Source: Saccharofermentans sp. | GTDB taxonomy: Bacteria; Bacillota; Clostridia; Saccharofermentanales; Saccharofermentanaceae | Assembly (NCBI GenBank): GCA_016292135.1 | Contig: JAEFAZ010000007.1 | Span: 1-64,000, forward strand | Direction of reading: 5' to 3' | Length of the DNA: 64,000 nucleotides | In this document: piece by piece, positions 26,068 to 35,178 of the stretch | How positions within the stretch are numbered: the first letter of the stretch is position 1 | Layout of the letters: the number at the start of each line of letters is the position of its first letter | Translations under genes and position numbers: made by a program | The notes under the pieces: generated by a model | Database searches by the model: none | What the model saw: only the letters and a program-made list of their open reading frames with translations | What the model was told of the DNA's origin: nothing

Positions 26068-26361
26068 ATGTCTGAAGTACAAACAAGCGGAAACAACGGT
26101 AAGCCCCTGGCAATCGCAAGCATGGTTCTTGGAATCCTTTCCATCTGCTCCAGCTACGGTCCTTTCATCGGCGTTATCATGGCTATCGTAGGTCTCGTAC
26201 TTAACGGTAAGGCTAAGGCTGCAGGTAATGACAGCACATTCCTTAAGGTTGGCAAGATCACATCCATCATCGGTATTATCCTTGGCGTTATCCTCGGAAT
26301 CGTATGGATCATTGCTATCGTTGCTGCAAGCGCTATGAACATTTCTGCTTACGCTAAATAA
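26068..26361 (+). CDS. Small DUF4190-like membrane protein
   Basis: 97 residues. A short polar N-terminus (MSEVQTSGNNGKP) is followed by three hydrophobic segments (LAIASMVLGILSICSSYGPF; GVIMAIVGLVLNG; ITSIIGIILGVILGIVWIIA). This matches the DUF4190 pattern of small Gram-positive membrane proteins of unknown role. Strong ribosome binding site AAGGAGG. The probable promoter is TTGGAT at 26009-26014 with TAATAT 16 nt on, and the -35 overlaps a sequence close to a FabT box. A terminator follows, so it is a single-gene unit. Confidence 0.8.
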   Translation: MSEVQTSGNNGKPLAIASMVLGILSICSSYGPFIGVIMAIVGLVLNGKAKAAGNDSTFLKVGKITSIIGIILGVILGIVWIIAIVAASAMNISAYAK

Positions 26362-26395
26362 GGATTAGGGAAAAAGCAGATCAACGATCAAAGAA

Positions 26396-26427
26396 GGCCG
26401 TCTCCTCAAAAAGGAGGCGGTCTTTTT
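26396..26427 (+). terminator. Rho-independent terminator
   Basis: Eleven-pair stem GGCCGTCTCCT / AGGAGGCGGTC (two G-U) with a 4-nt A-rich loop, then T5, after the DUF4190-like gene. Confidence 0.88.
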
Positions 26428-26551
26428 CTTTGAATGATACAAAACGGTTAAAATGCGCGTTTTTATTATATATACATACCCTTTTGCTCCGGAATCATTT
26501 ATAATAAAGACTGCAGGGGTATTGTCTATCTTCGAGAAAGGGGGATAAAGA

Positions 26552-27175
26552 ATGGCAAAAGAACAACTGAAAGAACAGCTTATCATTTCTGTCGGACGTG
26601 AGTTCGGAAGTGCCGGGCACGTGATCGCCGAGGAGATCGCCAGGAGACTCGATCTTCCTTTCTACGATTATCAGCTGCTCCGGAAAGTGGCAGATGAGAA
26701 TGACGTCGATATCAAGGTCATGGAAAAGTATGACGAGATACCGAGAGTTCCCTTCCTGTCAAGGTCAGGAAACGGGTCGAGCAATTCACCCTCATACAAC
26801 ATCGCCATGATGCAGTTTGACTACTTGAGAAAGATGGCTTTTGAAGGTCAATCCTTCGTCGTAGTCGGAAGATGCTCGGATGTAATACTTAAAGGATACA
26901 GCGGACTTATAAGGATCTTTATCCTTGCAGACATGGAGGATAAGATCGTAAGGACCTGTGAATTGTTCGGGATGGACAGAGTATCTGCGGAAGAGGCTAT
27001 AATACTGCAGAACACAAAACGAAAAGAGTACCATAACTACTATTGCGAATCACGTTGGGGTGACTCACGTAACTACGATATATCGATCAACAGGAGTACA
27101 TTGGGTATCGAGGGAACGACCGATTTCCTGATGGACTTCATAGAGAAGCGAAGAGAAATCTTAAGGAGGAAATAA
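26552..27175 (+). CDS. Cytidylate kinase-like P-loop protein
   Basis: 207 residues. It opens with LIISVGREFGSAGHVIAEEI, the modified P-loop of the cytidylate-kinase-like family (AAA_26), then LPFYDYQLLRKVAD, VVVGRCSDVIL and the nucleotide-lid region MEDKIVRTCELFGM with NTKRKEYHNYY. Members are nucleotide-kinase homologues of uncertain substrate, common in Clostridia; it is not the housekeeping Cmk. The operon start has TATAAT at 26500-26505 and GGGGG before the ATG. The next gene follows after 2 nt. Confidence 0.85.
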   Translation: MAKEQLKEQLIISVGREFGSAGHVIAEEIARRLDLPFYDYQLLRKVADENDVDIKVMEKYDEIPRVPFLSRSGNGSSNSPSYNIAMMQFDYLRKMAFEGQSFVVVGRCSDVILKGYSGLIRIFILADMEDKIVRTCELFGMDRVSAEEAIILQNTKRKEYHNYYCESRWGDSRNYDISINRSTLGIEGTTDFLMDFIEKRREILRRK

Positions 27176-27177
27176 CA

Positions 27178-28245
27178 ATGGGTTTATGTTTTCGCAAATC
27201 GATCAGTCTTGGCAAAGGATTAAAGCTTAATTTAAGCAAATCAGGACCGAGCGTCTCTTTCGGCAAGTCCGGATTAAGACAGTCCATCGCTCTCAACGGT
27301 AAGACGAGGACGACTGTCGGTATCCCCGGCACCGGTGTTTATTACACCAAGGCTTCTTCCGTAGGTAAGATCGCTGATTTTATCACCGGCAAGAACAAGA
27401 AAGACGACAAGAAGGCTGATGCGAAAACTGCAGGCAAGAAAGCTGCAGCCGGCGCAGGAGCGGGTGCTGCAGCAGCAACAACAGCCGCAGCAAGCGAAGC
27501 AGCCCGTGCAAAGCAGGCGGCAGCAGAAGAAAGAGCAGCTGCAGCAGAAGAGAAGGCAGCAGCCCTCGAGGAAGAAAGAAAGGCAGCCGAGCAGGCTGTT
27601 GCAGAATATGAGGCGCATATCGAGGAAATCAAGTCAGTACATAAGGCTTCTGACGGTGCGATCAACTGGAACTGGGTCAGGGAAGGCAATGTTGCACCCG
27701 AGCTCAAGGTCCTCGTTCCTCTTGCTCAGAGAGTAATGGACGGTGATATAGATGCATACTTTGAAGTCATCCAGGAAGTCGGACCTTTCGACGATCTCCT
27801 TGAATACGGAAGCGGATTTGAGATCGGAACGGATATCCCGAATATCCTTGAAGTCGAATTCCAGGTCAAGTCCAAGGAAGTAGTTCCCGAGAACAAGCTC
27901 TCTCTTACGGCATCCGGAACTCTTTCCGACAAGCCTCTTCCCAAGGGCGCATACTACGACCTCGTTCAGGATTATGTTGCAAGCACGATCCTGAGAGTAG
28001 CAAGAGATTCATTCGCACTGCTTCCCATCGATACAGTGCTCATCCATGCTTGTGACAGAGTACTCAATACTGCAACGGGTATCGAAGAAGACATGACACT
28101 CGTTTCCTGCAGGATATCAAGATATACAGTCGATAAGATCAACTTCGAATTTGTTGATCCTTCTGACGCACTCTCTAACTTCGAATGCAATATGAAGTTC
28201 AAGAAGACCGCAGGTTTTGAACCTGTAGACAGGCTCCTGCCTTAA
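27178..28245 (+). CDS. DUF4236-containing protein
   Basis: 355 residues. The N-terminal ~60 residues are the DUF4236 module (FRKSISLGKGLKLNLSKSGP, then TVGIPGTGVYYT). Residues ~75-145 are an alanine/glutamate-rich coiled coil. Residues ~155-355 are a soluble alpha/beta domain I do not recognise. No signal peptide. DUF4236 is of unknown function; its short glycine-rich repeats suggest a binding or scaffold role. It is 2 nt after the kinase-like gene and 37 nt before the GGDEF-EAL gene, and probably co-expressed with both. The coiled coil is a natural oligomerisation site. Confidence 0.82.
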   Translation: MGLCFRKSISLGKGLKLNLSKSGPSVSFGKSGLRQSIALNGKTRTTVGIPGTGVYYTKASSVGKIADFITGKNKKDDKKADAKTAGKKAAAGAGAGAAAATTAAASEAARAKQAAAEERAAAAEEKAAALEEERKAAEQAVAEYEAHIEEIKSVHKASDGAINWNWVREGNVAPELKVLVPLAQRVMDGDIDAYFEVIQEVGPFDDLLEYGSGFEIGTDIPNILEVEFQVKSKEVVPENKLSLTASGTLSDKPLPKGAYYDLVQDYVASTILRVARDSFALLPIDTVLIHACDRVLNTATGIEEDMTLVSCRISRYTVDKINFEFVDPSDALSNFECNMKFKKTAGFEPVDRLLP

Positions 28246-28282
28246 TCTTTCGAAAGGAAGAAGTTAAGGACAGTCGTAAAAG

Positions 28283-31200
28283 ATGGCAAGCCCAAGGAAG
28301 ATAGCGATATTAACAGGCCGCCCGGATGAGGCGGGTCAGGCAGAGTTCATTAAAGGTTTCGAGCAGAAGGCATTTGCTCTGGGATTTGATGTATATGTTT
28401 TCGCCATGTACAGAAAATACCAGAACACTGCCGCGCGCGAGGCCGGTGAGTCTTCCGTTTTCGACCTTGTAAGATACGAGGATTACGACGGCATTGTCCT
28501 GATGACAGAACAGATAAAGACGCCCGGTCTTATCGAGAGGATCGAGGAGCAGTGCAAGCGTCACGCGAAAGGTCCCGTCATCTGTGTGGAGAAATCCGGT
28601 GCGGGTTTCCCGGTCGTAACCTGTGATCACCGCAAGGGCATAAGCATGATCACCGACTATCTGACTGACGATCTGGGATACAAAGACATCGCTTTCATTA
28701 CCGAGGGCAGATGGGACAGCCTTTCACCTGTAAAACTCGGAGCCTTCCGTGAGGCTCTGGCTTCAAAAGGTATCTCCCCTGACGACAGGAGGATAATCCA
28801 AGGGAGGACAGGATATGAAGGCGGAAAGAATGCCGCCAGGATCCTTACCGAAGATCCGGAGGGACTCCCCCAGGCAGTTCTCTGCACCAATGATGAACTT
28901 GCAGCCGGAGTAACGGATGCCCTGATCGAAGCAGGATACAAGGTCCCCATGGATATCGCGGTCGCAGGCTACGATTCAAGGCCCGCCGATCCTGACGATG
29001 AAATAATAACTTCAGTCTCCTTATCGAAACAGAGAATGGGAAGCGAGACTGCAGCCGCCCTGATAAGACAGATGGATGGTGCTGCGGAAGGATCCTTCTC
29101 CATGAAGATGGAACTCGTTTACGGAAGCACCACGCCTTTTACGGAAAAAGCGAGAAAAGCCGTGAGCCGCGAATATCTTCCCGACAGAAAAAGATACGGC
29201 GTGAAGAAGATATCCGACACCGTTCCGGATTATCTTTGCGAGGACATGATGAACAGGCAGTCGATATACGATCTTCTCAACATCCTGCTAACTTATGCGC
29301 CGTCAATGGATGATTCAGACGGATTCATGATCTATCTTAACGACAGCCGCCCCGACGCGCCTAAAGAAGCTGCCGAAGAAATCGCAAGAGAAGAAGGCGA
29401 GCCTGATCCTTTCAGGCATTACACGCCTTACATGATGAAAGCCCTGACTTATAACAGAGGGACTCCCGGCTCTATAGGAACGGATGTCTTTTTCGACAGA
29501 AGGAATATTATCTTCGATCAGGATAAGGAAGGCGAAGCCGAAGGATTCATAATCACTCCCTTGTTCTTCGAAGACAAGGTGTTCGGCTATGCAGTAAGAA
29601 GTTCATATACACCCGGAACTTATTCCGGTCTTTACAGATACCGCTTAAGAGACGTCATGCTCGGTCTCGAAAACCTTTCCAGGAACGAAGACATCATGCG
29701 CAAGACCAAGGCGCTCGAGGACAGGATGATAAGGGATCCCCTTACCGGTCTTTATAACTACCGCGGTTTCTCAAGACACGCCGACAGCATCCTCTTCAGG
29801 TTCCGCAAACTCGGCGCGGAGAATATAGGCGTCCTCGCCATCGACATCAAGGGCATGACCGAGATCAATAACACCCGTGGAAGAGAAGCCGGAAACGAAG
29901 TGCTCACATACTTCGCCAAGATGATCCGCAAGATCTTCCCGAACAGCGGTGTCTTCAGGTTCGGAGGTGACCAGTTCATAGTCGTAAATCCTCTCGGGAC
30001 AGGCGGTATCAGGGAGTTCGATAACGGCCTCATCAAGATGGGCGTTGAGATGGATATTTTTAACCGCGAAAAGAAGTGGGATGACCCCATAGAATTCCAC
30101 TACGGTACCGCCATGGGAAAACCTTCCGGCAGGAAAGATCTGGCCAAGCTCATCACCGAAGCGACACTGGTAAATAAAGAGAAGAAGAATGCAAGACTCC
30201 TCGCCCTGGCATTAAGGGTCGACGAGGATTCCGAGAACGCGCGCAAGATCGACGAGATCATCGAAAAGAATGCGTTCAAATATATGTTCCAGCCGATCAT
30301 CGATTCTTCCACGGGAGAGATCTTCGCATACGAAGCTCTGATGAGAGCGGACCTTTCACCCGAAGTAACTCCCCAGGCGATCCTGGAATATGCGGCAAGG
30401 ACCGGAAGGTTATATGAGATCGAAAAAGAGACGATCGGCAACGTTCTTACTTTCGTAAGTGAGCATTCAGATTATTTCGATCCCGAAGCGAGGATCTTCA
30501 TCAATTCCATTCCGGGAAGCCACCTGACCGGAGAAGACATGAACAGGTTCTCGCAGATGGCGTCCAAGACATCCAACAAAATCGTAATCGAACTTACCGA
30601 ACACGGTCAGCTGACAGACGATGAGATCGTTAAGAGCAAAAAGCTTTACGAGGATCTCGGAATGGAGACAGCGATAGACGACTACGGAACAGGTTATTCC
30701 AATACCGGAAACCTCTTAAGATACATGCCTGATTACGTTAAGATAGACAGGCTCCTTCTGACTGATATCGACAAGTCTCCCGCCAAGCAGAGACTCGTCA
30801 GCGATACGATCTCCTTCTGCCGCGAGAACGGCATCAAGTCACTTGCCGAAGGTATCGAGACCGCCGAAGAACTCCGCACGGTAATAAGCCTCGGCGCGGA
30901 CCTTCTCCAGGGCTACTATCTTGCCCGTCCTTCGACGGTAATACCGAGGGCTCTCAAGGGCGACATCATCGAAGAGATCTTAAGCGACCGTGCCATAGAA
31001 AAAGCTTCACCCGAGATGAGGACATACATCGCAGGATTCAATCCCGTTATAAGGCTTTCGGATTTTGAAGATACCAATGTCAACAGCATCAGGATCCCTT
31101 CCGCCAACGCCAATTGCTCGGACATAGTGATCTCCGGTTTTGTTTCTTCCCATAAGGGAAACAATGAAGACAAGAAGGAAGAATCGCTCATGACCTTGCA

Positions 31201-32107
31201 CATCGAAGAGGGCTACAGGGGAACCATCACACTCAACAACACGAGGCTCTCCGGAACCGCTGCAGGCATTGCGGTCGACATAGGTGAAGACAGTGATGTA
31301 ACTCTCATACTGAAGAGGAACAACGAGCTCACGGGAAGCATACGCGTTGCTGAGACTTCGACTCTCCATATCGAGGGCGACGGCAATCTTGAGATCAACG
31401 TATCAGGCGGAGATGTCTTCGGTATCGGCAATTCTTCCGAGAAGGGCAACGGCAGGATAATCTTCGAGCAGGACGGTCTGATCAAGATCAAGCTCGACGG
31501 CGCATCAGGCGTTGCGATCGGAAGCGGAACGGGCGGCATCATCGAGATAAAGAAAGGCCGTTACGATCTCTCTTTGACAGGTGCTAAGGGAGCCGCCATA
31601 GGAAGCATCAAGGGACCTGCAGACATCAGGATCTCCGACTGCGTCATGGACATCGAAAACGAACTCCAGAAGGGAGTATCCGTAGGTTCTGTATCCGGTG
31701 ACTGCATCGCGAGAGTCGAACATATCGCATTCACGAATGCAGCAGATACTTCGGAGGGGGCGGGCATCGGTTCTGTCAGCGGCAAGGCGGACATCTATAT
31801 AGTCAACGGAAGCTTCAGGTTCACGGCGAAAGCCACGAGTTATATCGCCGTCGGATCCTGCACCAACGGCAACGTGAACGTGATCACCGAATATATCTCC
31901 TTTGAAGGCGATGTAACGGGACACGATACCGGTCTCTTCGGCAGCCTTGCCGAGGGAGCTCATGTCAGCATGTCCAGCAGCCTTGTCGAAGGAACGCTTA
32001 AGAACGACTCCGATATGGATATCAATGCTGCTGATGAGAACATCAAGGTTGTTGGCGGCAGGACCCGCATAATCGTGAACGACAGGGTCCTTGAGCGCGG
32101 GGAATGA
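28283..32107 (+). CDS. LacI-like sensor / GGDEF / EAL / beta-solenoid protein
   Basis: 1274 residues with no signal peptide or TM segment. Residues 1-~285 form a periplasmic-binding-protein fold of LacI/GalR type (KIAILTGRPDEAG; QAVLCTNDELAAG; IAVAGYDSRPADP) without the helix-turn-helix. ~300-475 is a linker/GAF-like region. GGDEF spans ~485-640, starting DPLTGLYNYRGF, with the active-site variant GGDQF at 561-565 and no RxxD inhibitory site. EAL spans ~665-915: EALMR at 684, ELTEHGQ, IDDYGTGYSN, KIDRLLLTDI, AEGIET, QGYYLARP, so it is probably an active c-di-GMP phosphodiesterase. ~926-1274 are repeated short beta-strands (GIAVDIGEDS, GVAIGSGTGG, GAGIGSVSGK) like a right-handed beta-helix. 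Function of the tail is unknown. Confidence 0.88.
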   Translation: MASPRKIAILTGRPDEAGQAEFIKGFEQKAFALGFDVYVFAMYRKYQNTAAREAGESSVFDLVRYEDYDGIVLMTEQIKTPGLIERIEEQCKRHAKGPVICVEKSGAGFPVVTCDHRKGISMITDYLTDDLGYKDIAFITEGRWDSLSPVKLGAFREALASKGISPDDRRIIQGRTGYEGGKNAARILTEDPEGLPQAVLCTNDELAAGVTDALIEAGYKVPMDIAVAGYDSRPADPDDEIITSVSLSKQRMGSETAAALIRQMDGAAEGSFSMKMELVYGSTTPFTEKARKAVSREYLPDRKRYGVKKISDTVPDYLCEDMMNRQSIYDLLNILLTYAPSMDDSDGFMIYLNDSRPDAPKEAAEEIAREEGEPDPFRHYTPYMMKALTYNRGTPGSIGTDVFFDRRNIIFDQDKEGEAEGFIITPLFFEDKVFGYAVRSSYTPGTYSGLYRYRLRDVMLGLENLSRNEDIMRKTKALEDRMIRDPLTGLYNYRGFSRHADSILFRFRKLGAENIGVLAIDIKGMTEINNTRGREAGNEVLTYFAKMIRKIFPNSGVFRFGGDQFIVVNPLGTGGIREFDNGLIKMGVEMDIFNREKKWDDPIEFHYGTAMGKPSGRKDLAKLITEATLVNKEKKNARLLALALRVDEDSENARKIDEIIEKNAFKYMFQPIIDSSTGEIFAYEALMRADLSPEVTPQAILEYAARTGRLYEIEKETIGNVLTFVSEHSDYFDPEARIFINSIPGSHLTGEDMNRFSQMASKTSNKIVIELTEHGQLTDDEIVKSKKLYEDLGMETAIDDYGTGYSNTGNLLRYMPDYVKIDRLLLTDIDKSPAKQRLVSDTISFCRENGIKSLAEGIETAEELRTVISLGADLLQGYYLARPSTVIPRALKGDIIEEILSDRAIEKASPEMRTYIAGFNPVIRLSDFEDTNVNSIRIPSANANCSDIVISGFVSSHKGNNEDKKEESLMTLHIEEGYRGTITLNNTRLSGTAAGIAVDIGEDSDVTLILKRNNELTGSIRVAETSTLHIEGDGNLEINVSGGDVFGIGNSSEKGNGRIIFEQDGLIKIKLDGASGVAIGSGTGGIIEIKKGRYDLSLTGAKGAAIGSIKGPADIRISDCVMDIENELQKGVSVGSVSGDCIARVEHIAFTNAADTSEGAGIGSVSGKADIYIVNGSFRFTAKATSYIAVGSCTNGNVNVITEYISFEGDVTGHDTGLFGSLAEGAHVSMSSSLVEGTLKNDSDMDINAADENIKVVGGRTRIIVNDRVLERGE

Positions 32108-32120
32108 CAGCTGGTAAAAG

Positions 32121-33086
32121 ATGAAAAGTCCTCTGAACAAAAAGAATAATCTTCTTGTAGCCCTTCTGGGCGGAACGATAGGTTCCGGGAAAAATCCTGA
32201 AGGGATAGTAACGCTCTCAGGTGATCCTGCAGGAGCGGATCTTTTCGATTCGATCGACAAGAGGTTTTGTTATAAGGTTATATCTCCCGTCAGATATTCA
32301 TCCGAAAATGCAGATGCATCAACATATAAACAGGCAATATTAGGGATCCTTGAAGAGGCCAAAAGGCCCGGAACAAAATACAAGGGGATCCTGATCCTTC
32401 ACGGTACCGACAGCATGGCTTTTTTTGCACAGGTCGCGGTAAGGACCTTGTCACAGCTTAAGATCCCCGTCATGATCACCGGCAGCAAGAGACCGGCGGA
32501 CGAAGATAAGTCAGATGCATTAAAGAACGTCACTCTGGCTCTGGGCATACTTCATGCTGCAGTGAAGGACGGCACCGGCGCAAGGACTTTCGGCGTCGTC
32601 TACGAGGATTCCTACACGGGGAAAGCCGTTTACATGGATGCAAAGGATGCTGAGACCGCCGACATCAACGGTGACATGAGGAGCTTTGTCGACAGGAGCG
32701 GCAAGGAATACATAAAATTTTCGAAAAAGGGCAAGTCCCCGTTCGCATCGGAAGAATACATGAAGAAGACCGAAAGTTTCATTAAGAGGGAAGCAGGGAA
32801 GATCCTGGTCATCCCCGCGGTACCGGGCGCATACATACCCGGAGCCCCGGACGGATTCAAAGCGGTCCTCATCGAATGCTACCATTCCGGAACGGCTGAC
32901 GATAAGAATCTGATTTCCCTCGTAAGGAAAGCAAAAGAAGCCGGAATCCCCGTCCTGATGGGTCCCGCTCCCGAAGACGGAAACATCTACACGAGCAGAA
33001 AAGTCCTTGAGCAGGAAGGAGCAAAGGTCATATCGGGAATGCCCTTCGAAGGGATATGGGCAGAGGCAGTGATAGATAACGCATAA
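32121..33086 (+). CDS. Asparaginase/glutaminase family protein
   Basis: 321 residues, type I/II L-asparaginase fold. The first catalytic threonine lies in LVALLGGTIGSG and the second in ILHGTDSMAFF, with the conserved PVMITGSKRPAD and the C-terminal VIPAVPGAYIPGAP region following. It deamidates asparagine to aspartate plus ammonia. No signal peptide, so it is cytosolic. It starts 13 nt after the GGDEF-EAL gene and is probably the last gene of that operon. The residues between the two active-site loops are divergent, so a related amide substrate is possible. Confidence 0.85.
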   Translation: MKSPLNKKNNLLVALLGGTIGSGKNPEGIVTLSGDPAGADLFDSIDKRFCYKVISPVRYSSENADASTYKQAILGILEEAKRPGTKYKGILILHGTDSMAFFAQVAVRTLSQLKIPVMITGSKRPADEDKSDALKNVTLALGILHAAVKDGTGARTFGVVYEDSYTGKAVYMDAKDAETADINGDMRSFVDRSGKEYIKFSKKGKSPFASEEYMKKTESFIKREAGKILVIPAVPGAYIPGAPDGFKAVLIECYHSGTADDKNLISLVRKAKEAGIPVLMGPAPEDGNIYTSRKVLEQEGAKVISGMPFEGIWAEAVIDNA

Positions 33087-33154
33087 GCCTTTAAAAGCAG
33101 CCTGAAGACGCAGTTCTGACGGCATATTCACACATTCTTCATTCATATTGCCAC

Positions 33155-33213
33155 TTGACGGAAACGGATTCCTGTGACATACTTTGTTATACAAATAGTT
33201 TGATAATCAAAGT
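33155..33213 (+). promoter_or_regulatory. fabH: fab operon promoter with FabT-type operator
   Basis: TTGACG at 33155-33160, 17-bp spacer, CATACT at 33178-33183. Just downstream, AGTTTGATAATCAAAGT at 33197-33213 has the exact dyad TTTGAT-A-ATCAAA and matches the known FabT site ANTTTGATTATCAAATT except at the centre and the outer base. It lies 19 nt before fabH, where a bound repressor would stop transcription. No FabT gene is in this window. Confidence 0.85.
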
Positions 33214-33231
33214 AATTAAGGCAGGAATCAG

Positions 33232-34206
33232 ATGACAGGCAGGATAATTGGCTTGGGTTCATATCTCCCCGAGAAGGTCGTCACGAATGACGATCTTTCC
33301 CGTATCGTTGATACAAGTGACGAGTGGATCACCGAGAGGACCGGTATTAAAAAAAGACATATATCTGATCATAAAAAAGAAACCACATCTTATATGGCAG
33401 GCATCGCAGCTCAAAGAGCGATAGAGGATGCCGGCATATCAGGGTCTGAGATAGACCTTATAGTTGCAGCTTCGACCACACCTGATGTTGTTCTCCCTTC
33501 GGTTGCATGCACTGTTCAGCATGCTGTCGGCGCAACGGAAGAGTGCGGTTGTTTTGACGTTAATTCCGCCTGCCCCGGCTGGATATCAGCTTTCCTTACG
33601 GCGCAGAGCTTTATTGAAACGGGAAGGGCTAAGAAGGTCCTTGTTGTCGGTGCGGAAACCCTTTCGAATTATGTTGACTGGACTGACAGGGGAACCTGTA
33701 TCCTCTTCGGAGACGGCGCCGGATGCGCGGTCCTTGAAGCCTGTGAAGGAACACCCGTCACATCGATAATGAGATCTTCATATGAGAGAGGAGACTGTCT
33801 TTACTGTGCGAACATGAAGCAGCCCGACAGACTGGATGACGAAGACTTCATAAAGAATACTCATTTTCAGATGGCCGGCAGGGATGTGTTCAGGTTCGCC
33901 GTAACAGAGGTTCCGAAGATCATAAAAGATGTTCTTAAGAAGGCCGGAGTATCTGCTGATGATATAGATTATTTTGTCCTTCATCAGGCAAATGCGAGGA
34001 TCATCGAAGCAACAGCTAAGAAACTCAAGATCGACCTCGGAAAGTTCCCCATGACCTTACAGGAGACGGGCAACACTTCCTCTGCATCGATCCCTTCTCT
34101 CATGAATGAAATGAAGAAGAACGGTCAGCTTCAAAAGGGACAGAAACTGGTAATAGCGAGCTTCGGCGGCGGACTCACATGGGATGCCGCATATATGGAA
34201 TATTGA
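33232..34206 (+). CDS. fabH: 3-oxoacyl-ACP synthase III
   Basis: 324 residues, thiolase fold. The catalytic triad is C114 (VNSACPGW), H251 (VLHQAN) and N281 (ETGNTSSAS). It condenses acetyl-CoA with malonyl-ACP to start fatty acid synthesis in the cytosol. GDGAG and the C-terminal FGGGLTWDA are family-typical. It is the first gene of the fab-acc operon, preceded by the FabT-type site. In streptococci acpP follows fabH; here fabK follows directly after 23 nt. Confidence 0.97.
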   Translation: MTGRIIGLGSYLPEKVVTNDDLSRIVDTSDEWITERTGIKKRHISDHKKETTSYMAGIAAQRAIEDAGISGSEIDLIVAASTTPDVVLPSVACTVQHAVGATEECGCFDVNSACPGWISAFLTAQSFIETGRAKKVLVVGAETLSNYVDWTDRGTCILFGDGAGCAVLEACEGTPVTSIMRSSYERGDCLYCANMKQPDRLDDEDFIKNTHFQMAGRDVFRFAVTEVPKIIKDVLKKAGVSADDIDYFVLHQANARIIEATAKKLKIDLGKFPMTLQETGNTSSASIPSLMNEMKKNGQLQKGQKLVIASFGGGLTWDAAYMEY

Positions 34207-34229
34207 TCAAGAGTCGAAAGGAGACTTAC

Positions 34230-35165
34230 ATGAAGACGATAGCTGATATCTTAGGACTTAAATATCCCCTCTTCCAGGGAGGCATGGCCTGGGTCGCAGA
34301 CTGGCATATCGCAGCTGCCGTTTCAGAGGCAGGAGGCCTCGGCATCATCGGTGTCGGCGGTGCTGACGAGAACTGGCTTAGAGACCAGATCAAGAAGATA
34401 AGGGAAGTTACCGATAAGCCTTTCGGCGTTAACCTCATGCTCATGAATCCCAGAGCTGACGAGATCGCCAAGGTCATAGCCGAGGAGAAGGTCAAAGTCG
34501 TAACTACGGGCGCAGGTTCCGCAGGCAAATACATCCCCATGTGGAAGGAAGCTGGCTGCTTTATCGTTCCCGTTGTTCCTTCAGTCGCTCTTGCAAAAAA
34601 GATGGAGCGTGACGGCGCTGATGCCGTTATCGCAGAAGGTACCGAATCAGGCGGACACGTGGGCGAACTTACGACGATGGCTCTGGTCCCCCAGGTAGTC
34701 GATGCGGTAAGCATTCCCGTTCTCGCAGCAGGCGGTATCGCCGACGGAAGGGGCGTTGCAGCATCCTTCATGCTCGGTGCAGTCGGAGTCCAGTGCGGAA
34801 CGGTCTTCCTCGCATCGGAGGAAGTCAATATCCACCAGAACTATAAGGATATGGTCATCAAGGCAAAGGATACTTCCACGAAGGTTACCGGCAGGTCTTC
34901 GGGTGCTCCCGTAAGACAGATCAGGAACCAGCTCACGGCAAAGTACCTGGAACTCGAAGAGAATCACGCAAGCTTCGAGGAGATGGAAGCTCTGGGCGCA
35001 GGTTCCCTCAGGAAAGCCGTAGTTGACGGTGATACTAAGGAAGGAACTTTCATGGCAGGCCAGATCTCCGGCATGATCAGGGAGATCAAGCCCGTTAAGA
35101 CGATCGTCGATGAGATGTTCAGTGAAGCAAACAAGCTGATGGGCGATGCCGGTCCCGTCTGCTGA
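34230..35165 (+). CDS. fabK: Enoyl-ACP reductase II
   Basis: 311 residues of the FMN-dependent nitronate-monooxygenase-like TIM barrel. Motifs: FQGGMAWVADWHIAAAVSEA, GVNLMLM, EGTESGGHVGELTTM, AAGGIADGRG, and the FabK-type VTGRSSGAPVRQIRN. It reduces enoyl-ACP to acyl-ACP with NAD(P)H and replaces FabI; FabK enzymes are insensitive to triclosan. The start ATG 34230 follows AAAGGAG. The longer frame from 34179 overlaps fabH. The fab context separates it from nitronate monooxygenases. Confidence 0.95.
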   Translation: MKTIADILGLKYPLFQGGMAWVADWHIAAAVSEAGGLGIIGVGGADENWLRDQIKKIREVTDKPFGVNLMLMNPRADEIAKVIAEEKVKVVTTGAGSAGKYIPMWKEAGCFIVPVVPSVALAKKMERDGADAVIAEGTESGGHVGELTTMALVPQVVDAVSIPVLAAGGIADGRGVAASFMLGAVGVQCGTVFLASEEVNIHQNYKDMVIKAKDTSTKVTGRSSGAPVRQIRNQLTAKYLELEENHASFEEMEALGAGSLRKAVVDGDTKEGTFMAGQISGMIREIKPVKTIVDEMFSEANKLMGDAGPVC

Positions 35166-35178
35166 AAAGGATAAAAAG

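Noticed and set aside
27342..27707. Ser/Ala-rich minus-strand frame
   Set aside because: Mirror of the alanine-rich coiled coil in the DUF4236 gene.
34207..34229. Possible acpP between fabH and fabK
   Set aside because: The gap is only 23 nt, and no DSL motif was seen anywhere in the operon.
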